In this document: positions 1 through 5,138 of the stretch, piece after piece
Position numbering within the stretch: the stretch's first letter is position 1
Layout of the letters: each line of letters starts with the position of its first letter
Assembly (NCBI GenBank): GCA_027117675.1
Contig: JAJAYM010000178.1
Span: forward strand, 1-9,799
Direction of reading: 5' to 3'
Length of the DNA stretch: 9,799 nt
Origin: Actinomycetes bacterium
Lineage (GTDB): Bacteria; Actinomycetota; Actinomycetes; JAHEKZ01
Translations under genes and position numbers: made by a program
Notes under the pieces: model-generated
Database searches by the model: none
What the model was told of the DNA's origin: nothing
The model's input: the letters and a program-made list of their open reading frames with translations, nothing else

Positions 1-600
1 CCCGACCGCAGCCTGCTGGGCTGACGTGAGCCCGGCGACGGCGAGCCAGTTGGCAAGCATAAGGTAACCGCCCTGCGTGAGCACCGACTCGGGATGGAAC
101 TGCACACCCTCGACAGTGAGCGTGCGGTGCCGCATCGCCATGATCACGCTGGACGCCGTGCGTCCCGTCACGTCCCAGTCGTCGGGAACCGTCGCGGGAT
201 CGACGGCCAGCGAGTGGTAGCGCGTCGCCGTGAAGGGGTTCGGCAGGCCGGCTAACACACCGACGCCCTCGTGCTCGACGAGGCTGGTCTTTCCGTGCAG
301 CAACTCGGGCGCCCGGCCGACCGTTGCCCCGTACGCCACGGCCATCGCCTGCAGCCCGAGGCAGACGCCGAAGATCGGTACCTGGCCGGCAAACTCGCGC
401 ACGAGGGGGACGCACACCCCGGCGTCCTCAGGGGTCCCCGGACCTGGGCTCAGGAGTACTCCGTCGTAGCTGGCCACCTCGCCGGGGTCGACCGCATCGT
501 TGCGCAGCACTGCGCACTCAGCCCCCAACTGAGCGAGGTACTGCACCAGGTTGTAGACGAACGAGTCGTAGTTGTCGACGACAAGGATCCGCGAGCTCAC
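1..600 (-). CDS. trpG/pabA: Glutamine amidotransferase subunit of anthranilate / para-aminobenzoate synthase (component II), 3' end cut by window
   Basis: This is a class I glutamine amidotransferase. It hydrolyses glutamine and passes ammonia to the chorismate-using partner (TrpE or PabB) for tryptophan or folate synthesis in the cytoplasm. The frame is open from a GTG at 600-598 for 200 codons to the window edge without a stop, so only a short C-terminus is missing. Visible landmarks are the N-terminal VVDNYDSFVYNLVQYL, the LSPGPGTPEDAG oxyanion loop (about residues 50-61), the nucleophile in GVCLGLQ (Cys80), and the His169/Glu171 pair in VQFHPES. The start follows a weak GGCTGGA-like site. 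It is the last visible gene of the minus-strand DUF881-sortase-small protein series, and a 70-bp palindrome lies 35 nt upstream. Some actinomycetes use one such subunit for both pathways; the sequence does not settle TrpG versus PabA. No synthase component I gene is in the window. Confidence 0.95.
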   Translation of the reverse strand, partial: MSSRILVVDNYDSFVYNLVQYLAQLGAECAVLRNDAVDPGEVASYDGVLLSPGPGTPEDAGVCVPLVREFAGQVPIFGVCLGLQAMAVAYGATVGRAPELLHGKTSLVEHEGVGVLAGLPNPFTATRYHSLAVDPATVPDDWDVTGRTASSVIMAMRHRTLTVEGVQFHPESVLTQGGYLMLANWLAVAGLTSAQQAAVG

Positions 601-634
601 GGCGTCCAGCCTAGGCCACGCCCCAACCCGCCTC

Positions 635-704
635 GTGATCGAAGCGTTTCAGTCACTCACGCGGCAGTCCGAGCGTCCCAAAGTGACTGAGATGCTTCGA
701 TCAC
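635..704. repeat. 70-bp nested palindromic repeat, copy 1
   Basis: Two 22-bp arms (635-656 and 683-704) are inverted repeats of each other with two mismatches and are separated by 26 nt. Each arm is also an imperfect palindrome. The outer half-sites read GTGATCGAAGC. The inner half-sites, read from the outside inwards, are GTGACTGAAAC and GTGACTGAGAT. A second element with the same 22-26-22 layout lies at 9656-9725. It sits between the small membrane protein gene, whose TGA stop (703-701) is inside the right arm, and trpG. No T-run follows on either strand, so it is not a canonical intrinsic terminator. It may be an interspersed palindromic repeat or miniature mobile element, a paired operator, or an RNA processing hairpin. 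Confidence 0.9.
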
Positions 705-925
705 CGAAAGGCGGCGCCGCGCAGACCGGACGCCCCCAGACCGGACGCCCCCGCCGCCCCAGCCGCTGACTCGTCCACCGTCACCTCGGTGAACGGCAGC
801 CGGGGCTCCACCCACGGGAACACCCACGCAAACAGCCCGGCAACAACGAGAGCGAACAGCACCAGCGCGACAACAACACGCACCGCGGTCGGACCTGGCA
901 GGTGACGCCACAACCAGCCGTACAT
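701..925 (-). CDS. Small single-span membrane protein downstream of class E sortase
   Basis: This is a 74-residue protein whose ATG (925-923) overlaps the sortase stop in an ATGA junction, so translation is probably coupled. A basic-aromatic N-terminus (MYGWLWRHLPGPT) leads into one hydrophobic helix (about residues 15-36) and an aromatic PWVEPRLPF segment that should lie outside the membrane or at its surface. From memory, similar small proteins of unassigned function sit between the sortase and trpG in related actinomycetes, usually ending soon after the acidic EVTVDE stretch. Here residues 53-74 form a Gly/Ala/Ser-rich tail encoded partly by a duplicated 15-bp unit, and the stop lies inside a palindromic repeat, so the tail looks acquired. 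A role with the sortase or in the cell envelope is inference from position only. Confidence 0.82.
   Translation of the reverse strand: MYGWLWRHLPGPTAVRVVVALVLFALVVAGLFAWVFPWVEPRLPFTEVTVDESAAGAAGASGLGASGLRGAAFR
722..751. repeat. Perfect 15-bp tandem duplication
   Basis: The unit CAGACCGGACGCCCC occurs twice head to tail (722-736, 737-751). It lies in frame within the small membrane protein gene and gives GASGL twice in its C-terminal tail. Replication slippage is the likely origin. Confidence 0.9.
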
Positions 926-1596
926 CAGCCGTCACCCCCAAGCGCCGCAGGCCGCCCTTCACCCTTAGGCAACGACTCGACGAGCTTGGCGTGGATGATC
1001 AGCCGTTCGTACGAGTCCCAACGCGGGTTGCACGTCGTCAACGTCAGCAACTCCTTCCGCGGCACAGCATCCGGCTCGTTGGGGACCGGCAGGATCACTC
1101 CGACCTGCGTCGGTGCGACGATGTACTCCTTGAAGACCTCGTACGTGTGCCACATGGTCCCCGTCTCGACGACGACGTCGTCGCCGGTCTCCAACTGGTC
1201 CAGATACGCGAACGGTTCCCCGTTGGTCGCCCGGTGGCCGGCGACCGAGAAGTTACCGATCTCACCGGGTAGCGCCGTCTCCGGGTAGTGGCCGACGCCC
1301 TTTGCGAGCACCTCCAAACTCACGCCCTCAAGAACCGGCACCCGGTAGTTGTCGCCGAGACGCGGGATCCGCAGCAGCGCGAACGCATCACCGTTCTTCA
1401 ACGGCAAGTCGAACTCCGCGGCGTCCGACGCCTGTCCCTCCCACGTCCGCTCAAGCGCGTCACTCTTGGCGTCCGCCGCCCGGTCAGCCTGCACATTCGT
1501 CCACACCAACTGATACCCGACGAACAGCAGGACGACGACCCCAGCCGTGATCAGCAGCTCGCCGACCACACCGGCCCCACGACGCACCGCGTTCAC
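925..1596 (-). CDS. srtE: Class E sortase (membrane transpeptidase)
   Basis: Class E sortases cut a C-terminal sorting signal (commonly LAxTG) on exported proteins and attach the protein to the cell wall, acting outside the membrane. The 223-residue protein has an N-terminal membrane anchor (about residues 11-32), a linker, then the sortase barrel. The catalytic residues are visible: His121 in SVAGHRATNG, Cys189 in LTLTTCNP and Arg198 in SYERLIIHAKL. Length and layout fit the family. The start is a GTG (1596-1594) overlapping the DUF881 stop by four bases (GTGA), and its own stop overlaps the next ATG, so the genes are co-transcribed and probably coupled. No obvious sortase substrate with a sorting signal is encoded in the window. 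This housekeeping sortase position beside DUF881 and trpG is common in actinomycetes. Confidence 0.95.
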   Translation of the reverse strand: MNAVRRGAGVVGELLITAGVVVLLFVGYQLVWTNVQADRAADAKSDALERTWEGQASDAAEFDLPLKNGDAFALLRIPRLGDNYRVPVLEGVSLEVLAKGVGHYPETALPGEIGNFSVAGHRATNGEPFAYLDQLETGDDVVVETGTMWHTYEVFKEYIVAPTQVGVILPVPNEPDAVPRKELLTLTTCNPRWDSYERLIIHAKLVESLPKGEGRPAALGGDG

Positions 1597-2294
1597 TCCA
1601 CCACCTGCGCGTAGCGCGCGGCGAGCGGGCCTTCGTAGGCCGGAACGGTCACCGAGTCCGTCTCATCGACGTCGAATCCCAGGCCGAGCAACGCTGCATA
1701 CTGACCATAGATCGCCACCCGCGGGGACGCGTCGAGCGCGCGTTGCATCCGGTCGGCTGGCCCCACAGCGGCCACCGTATAGGGCGGCGCGTACACCTGT
1801 CCGTGCATCAGCAGCGTGCTGCCAACGCATCGCACCGCACTCGTGCCGATGATCCGCTGATCCATCACCGCGATCGCCTCGGCACCCCCAGCCCACAGAG
1901 CGTTGATGACCGCCTGCACGTCCTGTTCGTGGACGATGTAGTCGTCGGCGGTGTACGCGTCGGGGACACCGTCCGGTGGAATCGGCGCGTCAGCAAGCTC
2001 GACGGCCAAACCCGGGCCGTTGACCTCAGAGATCAGCGCCTCCAGGTGTGGGTCGGGGGACGGCGCCGGTGCCTTGGCCCGCGCAGCCGCCTCCAGTTGT
2101 CCCTGCATCTCGGTGACGCCTGCCGTCTCGGCCTCGCCCCGATCCTGCTCGGCGCGGATCAGGTCGACGAGCTCGGTACGCCGCTCGGCGCGCAGGTCGG
2201 TTCCGGCCGCTAGCCGCGCCGACGTCGCCAGCAGCAGGCCCATGAGCAGCAGCACCACGGGCACGAGGACGCGCCACACCACTGTCGACCGCAT
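1593..2294 (-). CDS. DUF881 family membrane-anchored protein
   Basis: This 233-residue protein has a short cytoplasmic N-terminus, one membrane helix (about residues 8-30), an alpha-helical, probably coiled-coil stretch rich in charged residues and Ala (about 35-75), and a globular extracytoplasmic DUF881 domain. Family-typical stretches are LEALISEVNGPGLAVEL, DYIVHEQDVQAVINALWAGG and GTSAVRCVGSTLLMHGQVY. Function is unknown. The family sits in the crgA-sortase-trpG region of many actinomycetes, which suggests an envelope or division role. The ATG at 2294-2292 is preferred over an upstream in-frame GTG because the membrane helix then begins close to the N-terminus and because a TAGCGT hexamer lies exactly 7 nt upstream with no Shine-Dalgarno, as in leaderless transcripts. 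It is the first gene of the minus-strand operon leading to trpG. Confidence 0.92.
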   Translation of the reverse strand: MRSTVVWRVLVPVVLLLMGLLLATSARLAAGTDLRAERRTELVDLIRAEQDRGEAETAGVTEMQGQLEAAARAKAPAPSPDPHLEALISEVNGPGLAVELADAPIPPDGVPDAYTADDYIVHEQDVQAVINALWAGGAEAIAVMDQRIIGTSAVRCVGSTLLMHGQVYAPPYTVAAVGPADRMQRALDASPRVAIYGQYAALLGLGFDVDETDSVTVPAYEGPLAARYAQVVE

Positions 2295-2307
2295 AGCAAC
2301 TACGCTA
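2295..2307. promoter_or_regulatory. Overlapping divergent -10 boxes (DUF881 operon and crgA)
   Basis: On the minus strand TAGCGT (2307-2302) stands 7 nt before the DUF881 ATG. On the plus strand TACGCT (2301-2306) stands about 55 nt before the crgA start. Both fit TANNNT and they are offset by one base, so only one polymerase could occupy the site at a time. No clear -35 is visible on either side. Confidence 0.5.
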
Positions 2308-2309
2308 CG

Positions 2310-2327
2310 GGGCAGAACGTGCTGCCC
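2310..2327 (+). promoter_or_regulatory. Short GC hairpin in crgA leader
   Basis: GGGCAG and CTGCCC form a 6-bp perfect stem around the loop AACGTG. If transcription starts near 2312-2314 the hairpin lies at the 5' end of the crgA mRNA, about 20 nt before the AAGGAG ribosome binding site. It could protect the 5' end; no partner protein or ligand is evident. Confidence 0.35.
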
Positions 2328-2361
2328 GGACACCCCGGGCGTGACCCAAGGAGTGGTGGAC

Positions 2362-2616
2362 GTGCCCAAGTCGCGATCCCGCAAGAAGGCTGACTACATC
2401 CCGCCGCCAGAGCGCACTGACAAGAGCCGGGCCGTCAGCGGCCGGTGGGTCGCCCCCACGATGATCGCGCTGCTGCTCATCGGCCTGGCGTGGGTGGTCC
2501 TCTACTACGTGGCCTCGGACTCCATCGGATTCGTCAGCGACCTTGGAGCCTGGAACATCGCCATCGGGTTCGGCTTCATGTTCGCCGGCCTGATGGTCGC
2601 CACGCGCTGGAAATAG
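2362..2616 (+). CDS. crgA: Cell division protein CrgA
   Basis: CrgA is a small actinobacterial membrane protein that interacts with FtsZ, FtsI and other septal proteins. It helps place or restrain the division machinery and peptidoglycan synthesis. This copy has 84 residues, the usual size. A basic N-terminus (MPKSRSRKKADYIPPP) is followed by two membrane helices (about residues 31-52 and 64-81) joined by a short acidic loop, ending in ATRWK; all are hallmarks of the family. The GTG at 2362 is chosen because an AAGGAG site (2348-2353) stands 8 nt upstream and because family members begin MPKSR or similar. In-frame upstream GTGs at 2353 and 2356 are too close to that site. It is divergent from the DUF881 gene, and two DnaA boxes lie 35-56 nt beyond its stop. 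Confidence 0.96.
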   Translation: MPKSRSRKKADYIPPPERTDKSRAVSGRWVAPTMIALLLIGLAWVVLYYVASDSIGFVSDLGAWNIAIGFGFMFAGLMVATRWK

Positions 2617-2640
2617 TGCCTGAATCACAGCCGTGTAAGT

Positions 2641-2672
2641 ACATCCACAGTGTGGATAACCCCTGTGGATAA
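2641..2672. promoter_or_regulatory. DnaA-box cluster downstream of crgA
   Basis: TGTGGATAA, the complement of the DnaA consensus TTATCCACA, occurs perfectly at 2651-2659 and 2664-2672, in the same orientation and 13 bp apart. A facing degenerate box ACATCCACA (2641-2649) forms a 15-nt perfect dyad with the first, ATCCACA-G-TGTGGAT (2643-2657). The site lies in the crgA 3' intergenic region. It may titrate DnaA, regulate DnaA activity, or be a remnant of an origin-like array. Confidence 0.7.
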
Positions 2673-2742
2673 GCGACGCCCTGCTGGCCGGCCGCCGGGC
2701 TCGAGCCGGAAAAACAAGGGGCGCAGCCCCGGCCTCGGGGTC

Positions 2743-2748
2743 TAACCT
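2743..2748 (+). promoter_or_regulatory. Candidate leaderless -10 box of the GNAT remnant
   Basis: TAACCT fits TANNNT and lies 7 nt before ATG 2756, with no Shine-Dalgarno between. It could still drive the downstream serine hydrolase gene. Confidence 0.4.
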
Positions 2749-2755
2749 CGCCGTC

Positions 2756-3087
2756 ATGCCCCGCCCCGCCAGCACCCCTGGCGCCTCGCATCCGCTCAGC
2801 GACAACGTCGTGCTGCGTCGGGAGCGGCCGTCAGACCACGCCCTGTCCACGGCCGAGCAGATGCGCGTCCCCTGGTCTTCCTCGAAGGCGACCCGGGCTA
2901 CTACGCAACGCGCGGCTTCGAGCGCGCCGACGCGCACGGGTTCCACTCACCATCCCTGCGCATCCCGGCGCCCGCATTTCAGGTTGCCCTACTGTCGGCG
3001 GACGAACCCTGGATGACCGGGACGCTGGTCTACTCCGACACCTTCTGGGCCCTCGACCGCGTCGGCCTGCGTGACGAACACCACTAG
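2756..3087 (+). pseudogene. GNAT N-acetyltransferase remnant with internal deletion and frame change
   Basis: The first part, from ATG 2756, reads a GNAT-like N-terminus (NVVLRRERPSDHA, ending near 2848). A different frame, from about 2869 to the TAG at 3085-3087, reads the C-terminal third of a YhbS-like acetyltransferase: PLVFLEGDPGYYATRGFERA, then HSPSLRIPAPAFQVALLS, and a final GTLVYSDTFWALDRVGL. The central part, which in intact members (about 160-175 residues) carries the acetyl-CoA-binding loop, is absent. Roughly 80 codons are missing and the remaining halves are out of frame. The fragment is therefore inactive as an acetyltransferase. Its candidate promoter and the 13-nt spacing to the hydrolase start suggest the two genes were once one operon. 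A sequencing artefact cannot explain the loss of the whole centre. Confidence 0.75.
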
Positions 3088-3100
3088 CCGAGGAGATGCC

Positions 3101-4429
3101 ATGCAGAGCCGACTGGACGCCGTGACCCGCTGGGTCCACGGCTGGCAAGCCGCACGCCGCATCCCCGGTGTCGCACTGGTTGTCTCGAGCCCCTCCGAGA
3201 CGTTGCTCGTCGAACTCTCCGGCCTCGCCGACCGCGCTGGGATGCGGCCCGTCGACGCAGACCAACGCTGGCAGATCGGCTCGATCTCCAAAGCGTTCGC
3301 CAGCATTGCCGCACTTCAACTCCAGGCTGAGCACAAGCTCTCGCTGGACGACCGGGTCGTCGACCTTTTGCCATGGGCGTCCCACCTGCATCCGGACATC
3401 ACGCTGCACCACGTGATGTCTCACACGGCCGGCCTCCCTGGCGGAAGTGAGTGGACGCCGGATTCGCTGCTCGAGACAGCGATGCAAGGCTCGGTCGGGG
3501 CGCCCCTCCCACCGGCCAGCCCCTACTGGTACTCCAACCCTGGGTATGAACTCCTCGGCGACGTCATCGAGTCGGTCACCGGACAACCCCTCGAGGCCTA
3601 CCTAGAGCAGCGAGTGCTGGGGCCGCTCGGCATGAGCCGCTCCTCCGCAGCCGTGGTCTCGACCGATCACGGCGTCGACGTTCGTGGCCACCGCCCCCCG
3701 CGTGATGACGCGCTGTGGCGCTGCGACACCGAGCAGACGCCAGACACACTGTTCCCCACCTGCACCGCAGACGGAGCGATCGCAGCGACACCGAACGACA
3801 TGGCGCACTACCTTCGCTTCCTGCTCGCCGGCGGGACGCCTGGGGTTCTGGGTCAAGAAGACTTCGCCCTGCTCGCCGGACGCCACGGGAAAACCGAAGC
3901 CGGCTGGTACGGCTACGGCCTGGAGACCGAGGGGCCCGAGGGCCAAGTGACCGTGGGGCACAGCGGTGGAATGGTCGGCATGTTCGCCGATGTGCGCGCC
4001 GACCGCGAACGCGGGATCGCCACCTGCCTGCTCATCAACGGCTACGCCGAGGTGACGGCGGCCAACAAACATCTGCTCCGCCTGCTCTGCGAACTACCGT
4101 CGGACGAACCGAGCTGGCCACTTCCGGAGCAACTCGATGATGGCAGCGACCACCCATACCGCGCAGCGGTCGGTCTCTACCGCTCGTACAACCCCTGGCT
4201 ACCGACGATTCGGCTGGCGCACGCCGATGGCGAACTCCGCTTCGTCGATCCGGTGACCGGCGAGTACGAGGCGCTCTGCCCAGAGTCAGAAACTCGCTTC
4301 CGGGTAGCACGCGTGGACTCACCCGACATCGTCGACGTCAGCGTCGACGTTGGGGGTCGCTACCAGCGGCTGGACCTCTCCGGCTGTGTGTACGGCCGCG
4401 TGCGCCGAGATCCTGGGGCCACCCACTGA
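3101..4429 (+). CDS. Serine hydrolase of the beta-lactamase / penicillin-binding fold (class C-like)
   Basis: This is a 442-residue member of the beta-lactamase (PF00144) superfamily, which includes class C beta-lactamases, DD-peptidases, D-amino-acid amidases and esterases. The three active-site motifs are present: SISK (nucleophile Ser61, Lys64), Tyr144-Ser-Asn146 in WYSNPGYE, and His287-Ser-Gly in VGHSGGMVGM. Other family features are the MSHTAGLPGG segment (about 106-115) and ATPNDMAHYLRFLL. About 100 C-terminal residues form a separate region, probably a beta-rich accessory domain. No signal peptide or membrane segment is seen, so it is probably cytoplasmic and more likely an esterase or peptidase than a resistance enzyme; the substrate is unknown. 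ATG 3101 is chosen for its GAGGAG site (3090-3095); an in-frame GTG at 3071 lies inside the acetyltransferase remnant and lacks such a site. Confidence 0.9.
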   Translation: MQSRLDAVTRWVHGWQAARRIPGVALVVSSPSETLLVELSGLADRAGMRPVDADQRWQIGSISKAFASIAALQLQAEHKLSLDDRVVDLLPWASHLHPDITLHHVMSHTAGLPGGSEWTPDSLLETAMQGSVGAPLPPASPYWYSNPGYELLGDVIESVTGQPLEAYLEQRVLGPLGMSRSSAAVVSTDHGVDVRGHRPPRDDALWRCDTEQTPDTLFPTCTADGAIAATPNDMAHYLRFLLAGGTPGVLGQEDFALLAGRHGKTEAGWYGYGLETEGPEGQVTVGHSGGMVGMFADVRADRERGIATCLLINGYAEVTAANKHLLRLLCELPSDEPSWPLPEQLDDGSDHPYRAAVGLYRSYNPWLPTIRLAHADGELRFVDPVTGEYEALCPESETRFRVARVDSPDIVDVSVDVGGRYQRLDLSGCVYGRVRRDPGATH

Positions 4430-4601
4430 CCTGGCGTCTGCCGCGGCCCCTGTTTTGTCACTGATGGAACAGAGCCGTCCTCGCTGTGCCCGATGTGTGC
4501 AGCAGATCAGATGCGGGTGCGCCCCGTCCCCGGGGGGAACGTAGGACAGACCCAGCGGGACCTGGCGGCCAGGAAGAAGGACTAGCTGGGGCGGAACAGG
4601 G
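4430..4601. other. Gap between convergent genes
   Basis: These 172 nt separate the hydrolase stop from the stop of the minus-strand HTH gene. I see no convincing gene. The hydrolase frame stays open for 51 codons after its TGA, up to a TAG at 4583-4585, and includes a CPMC motif; this is listed separately as a finding. A 5-bp stem (CCTGG-CGG-CCAGG, about 4560-4572) is the only hairpin and has no T-run, so no clear terminator is present. Confidence 0.5.
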
Positions 4602-4868
4602 TCAGTGGTTGGCGTAGCGCTGCCGGGCGGCTTCGCCGCTGGTCCCGATCGCCTCTCCGACTTCGCGCCAGGACAGATGGGCTTCGCGGGCGGCGTGGAT
4701 GGCGCCCGCGAGTTCCTTCTCGGCCTGGCCAAGACGGAACGCGGCGAGCTTGACCGCCATCAACGGCGGCAGCGGTGCGTCGAAGTCCGCAGACGTGGGG
4801 TCGTAGTTCTCGAAGGCGTCAGCGAGGCTGTCAGCGTTGGCGATGAGGTCAGTCAGTGAGCGTCGCAT
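4602..4868 (-). CDS. Small helix-turn-helix protein, likely antitoxin partner of a decayed toxin gene
   Basis: This 88-residue protein has a helical N-terminus (MRRSLTDLIANADSLADAFE), an acidic proline-rich linker (about 23-35), a long helix and a C-terminal helix-turn-helix (about 66-85, SWREVGEAIGTSGEAARQRY). The last motif resembles the sigma-like HTH found in small actinobacterial proteins paired with short toxin-like proteins. The ATG (4868-4866) has a good AGGTGA site overlapping the end of the upstream reading frame, whose TGA lies only 4 nt before the ATG, so the pair was one operon with probable coupling. I infer a DNA-binding antitoxin or autoregulator; the role is not shown directly. 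It is in frame and apparently intact although its partner is broken. It is convergent with the serine hydrolase gene. Confidence 0.8.
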   Translation of the reverse strand: MRRSLTDLIANADSLADAFENYDPTSADFDAPLPPLMAVKLAAFRLGQAEKELAGAIHAAREAHLSWREVGEAIGTSGEAARQRYANH

Positions 4869-4872
4869 GGGA

Positions 4873-5083
4873 TCACCTGAGGTAGTTGAGTCGGGCCGGA
4901 CTCATGGCGTGGGCGATGGCGAGTTCGCCTCCTCACCACGTCACAACGCCGACCTCGATGAGCCTCCCGGCTCGGTCGGGGCCGATGAACATGACCATGT
5001 CGTCGGCTTGCTGTCGTGGTGGCGCCAACATGACCGGGGTTGACCCTCGCCCCTCAGAGAAACCGGTGACTCCCGTGTCATGC
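4873..5083 (-). pseudogene. Decayed toxin-like gene upstream of the HTH protein
   Basis: Reading toward the HTH gene, the frame ending at 4873 gives DDMVMFIGPDRAGRLIEVG, then VVTW, then a TGA (4935-4933), then GGELAIAHAMSPARLNYLR and the final TGA. The IGPDRAGRLIEVG...AHAM signature recalls short actinobacterial toxin-like proteins encoded before an HTH partner. Upstream the homologous-looking text changes frame: HGSHRFL-stop-GARVNP precedes VMLAPPRQQ, with one extra base at 5035 joining them, and further TGAs at 5056-5054 and 5080-5078. Three nonsense codons and one frameshift make a functional product very unlikely. The exact 5' end cannot be placed. The longest residual ORF starts at ATG 5031 and has 32 codons. 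Family assignment is from memory of the motif, not a search. Confidence 0.6.
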
Positions 5084-5138
5084 CACCCGCACCTGCGCCC
5101 GCAGCGAATCACCGCGAACCTGACCTACCTGCACTGGA

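Noticed and set aside
635..704. CRISPR array or attachment site at the palindromic repeat
   Set aside because: Only two distant copies, with no regular spacer array and no cas genes. Copy 2 is beside a tRNA, but no integrase gene or duplicated tRNA 3' end is present.
635..704. Canonical rho-independent terminator
   Set aside because: The stem is strong, but no T-run follows on either strand at either copy.
2641..2672. Chromosomal origin oriC
   Set aside because: Only two perfect boxes, no AT-rich unwinding region, and no dnaA or dnaN neighbours.
2697..2729. GGCTCGAGCC palindrome and GGGGC-GCA-GCCCC hairpin after crgA as a terminator
   Set aside because: Short GC stems with no T-run on the plus strand; common by chance in this composition.
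2831..3586. Long minus-strand open frame (251 codons) opposite the GNAT remnant and serine hydrolase
   Set aside because: Arg/Gly/Val-rich translation typical of antisense frames in GC-rich DNA, and it lies opposite a gene with an intact catalytic motif set.
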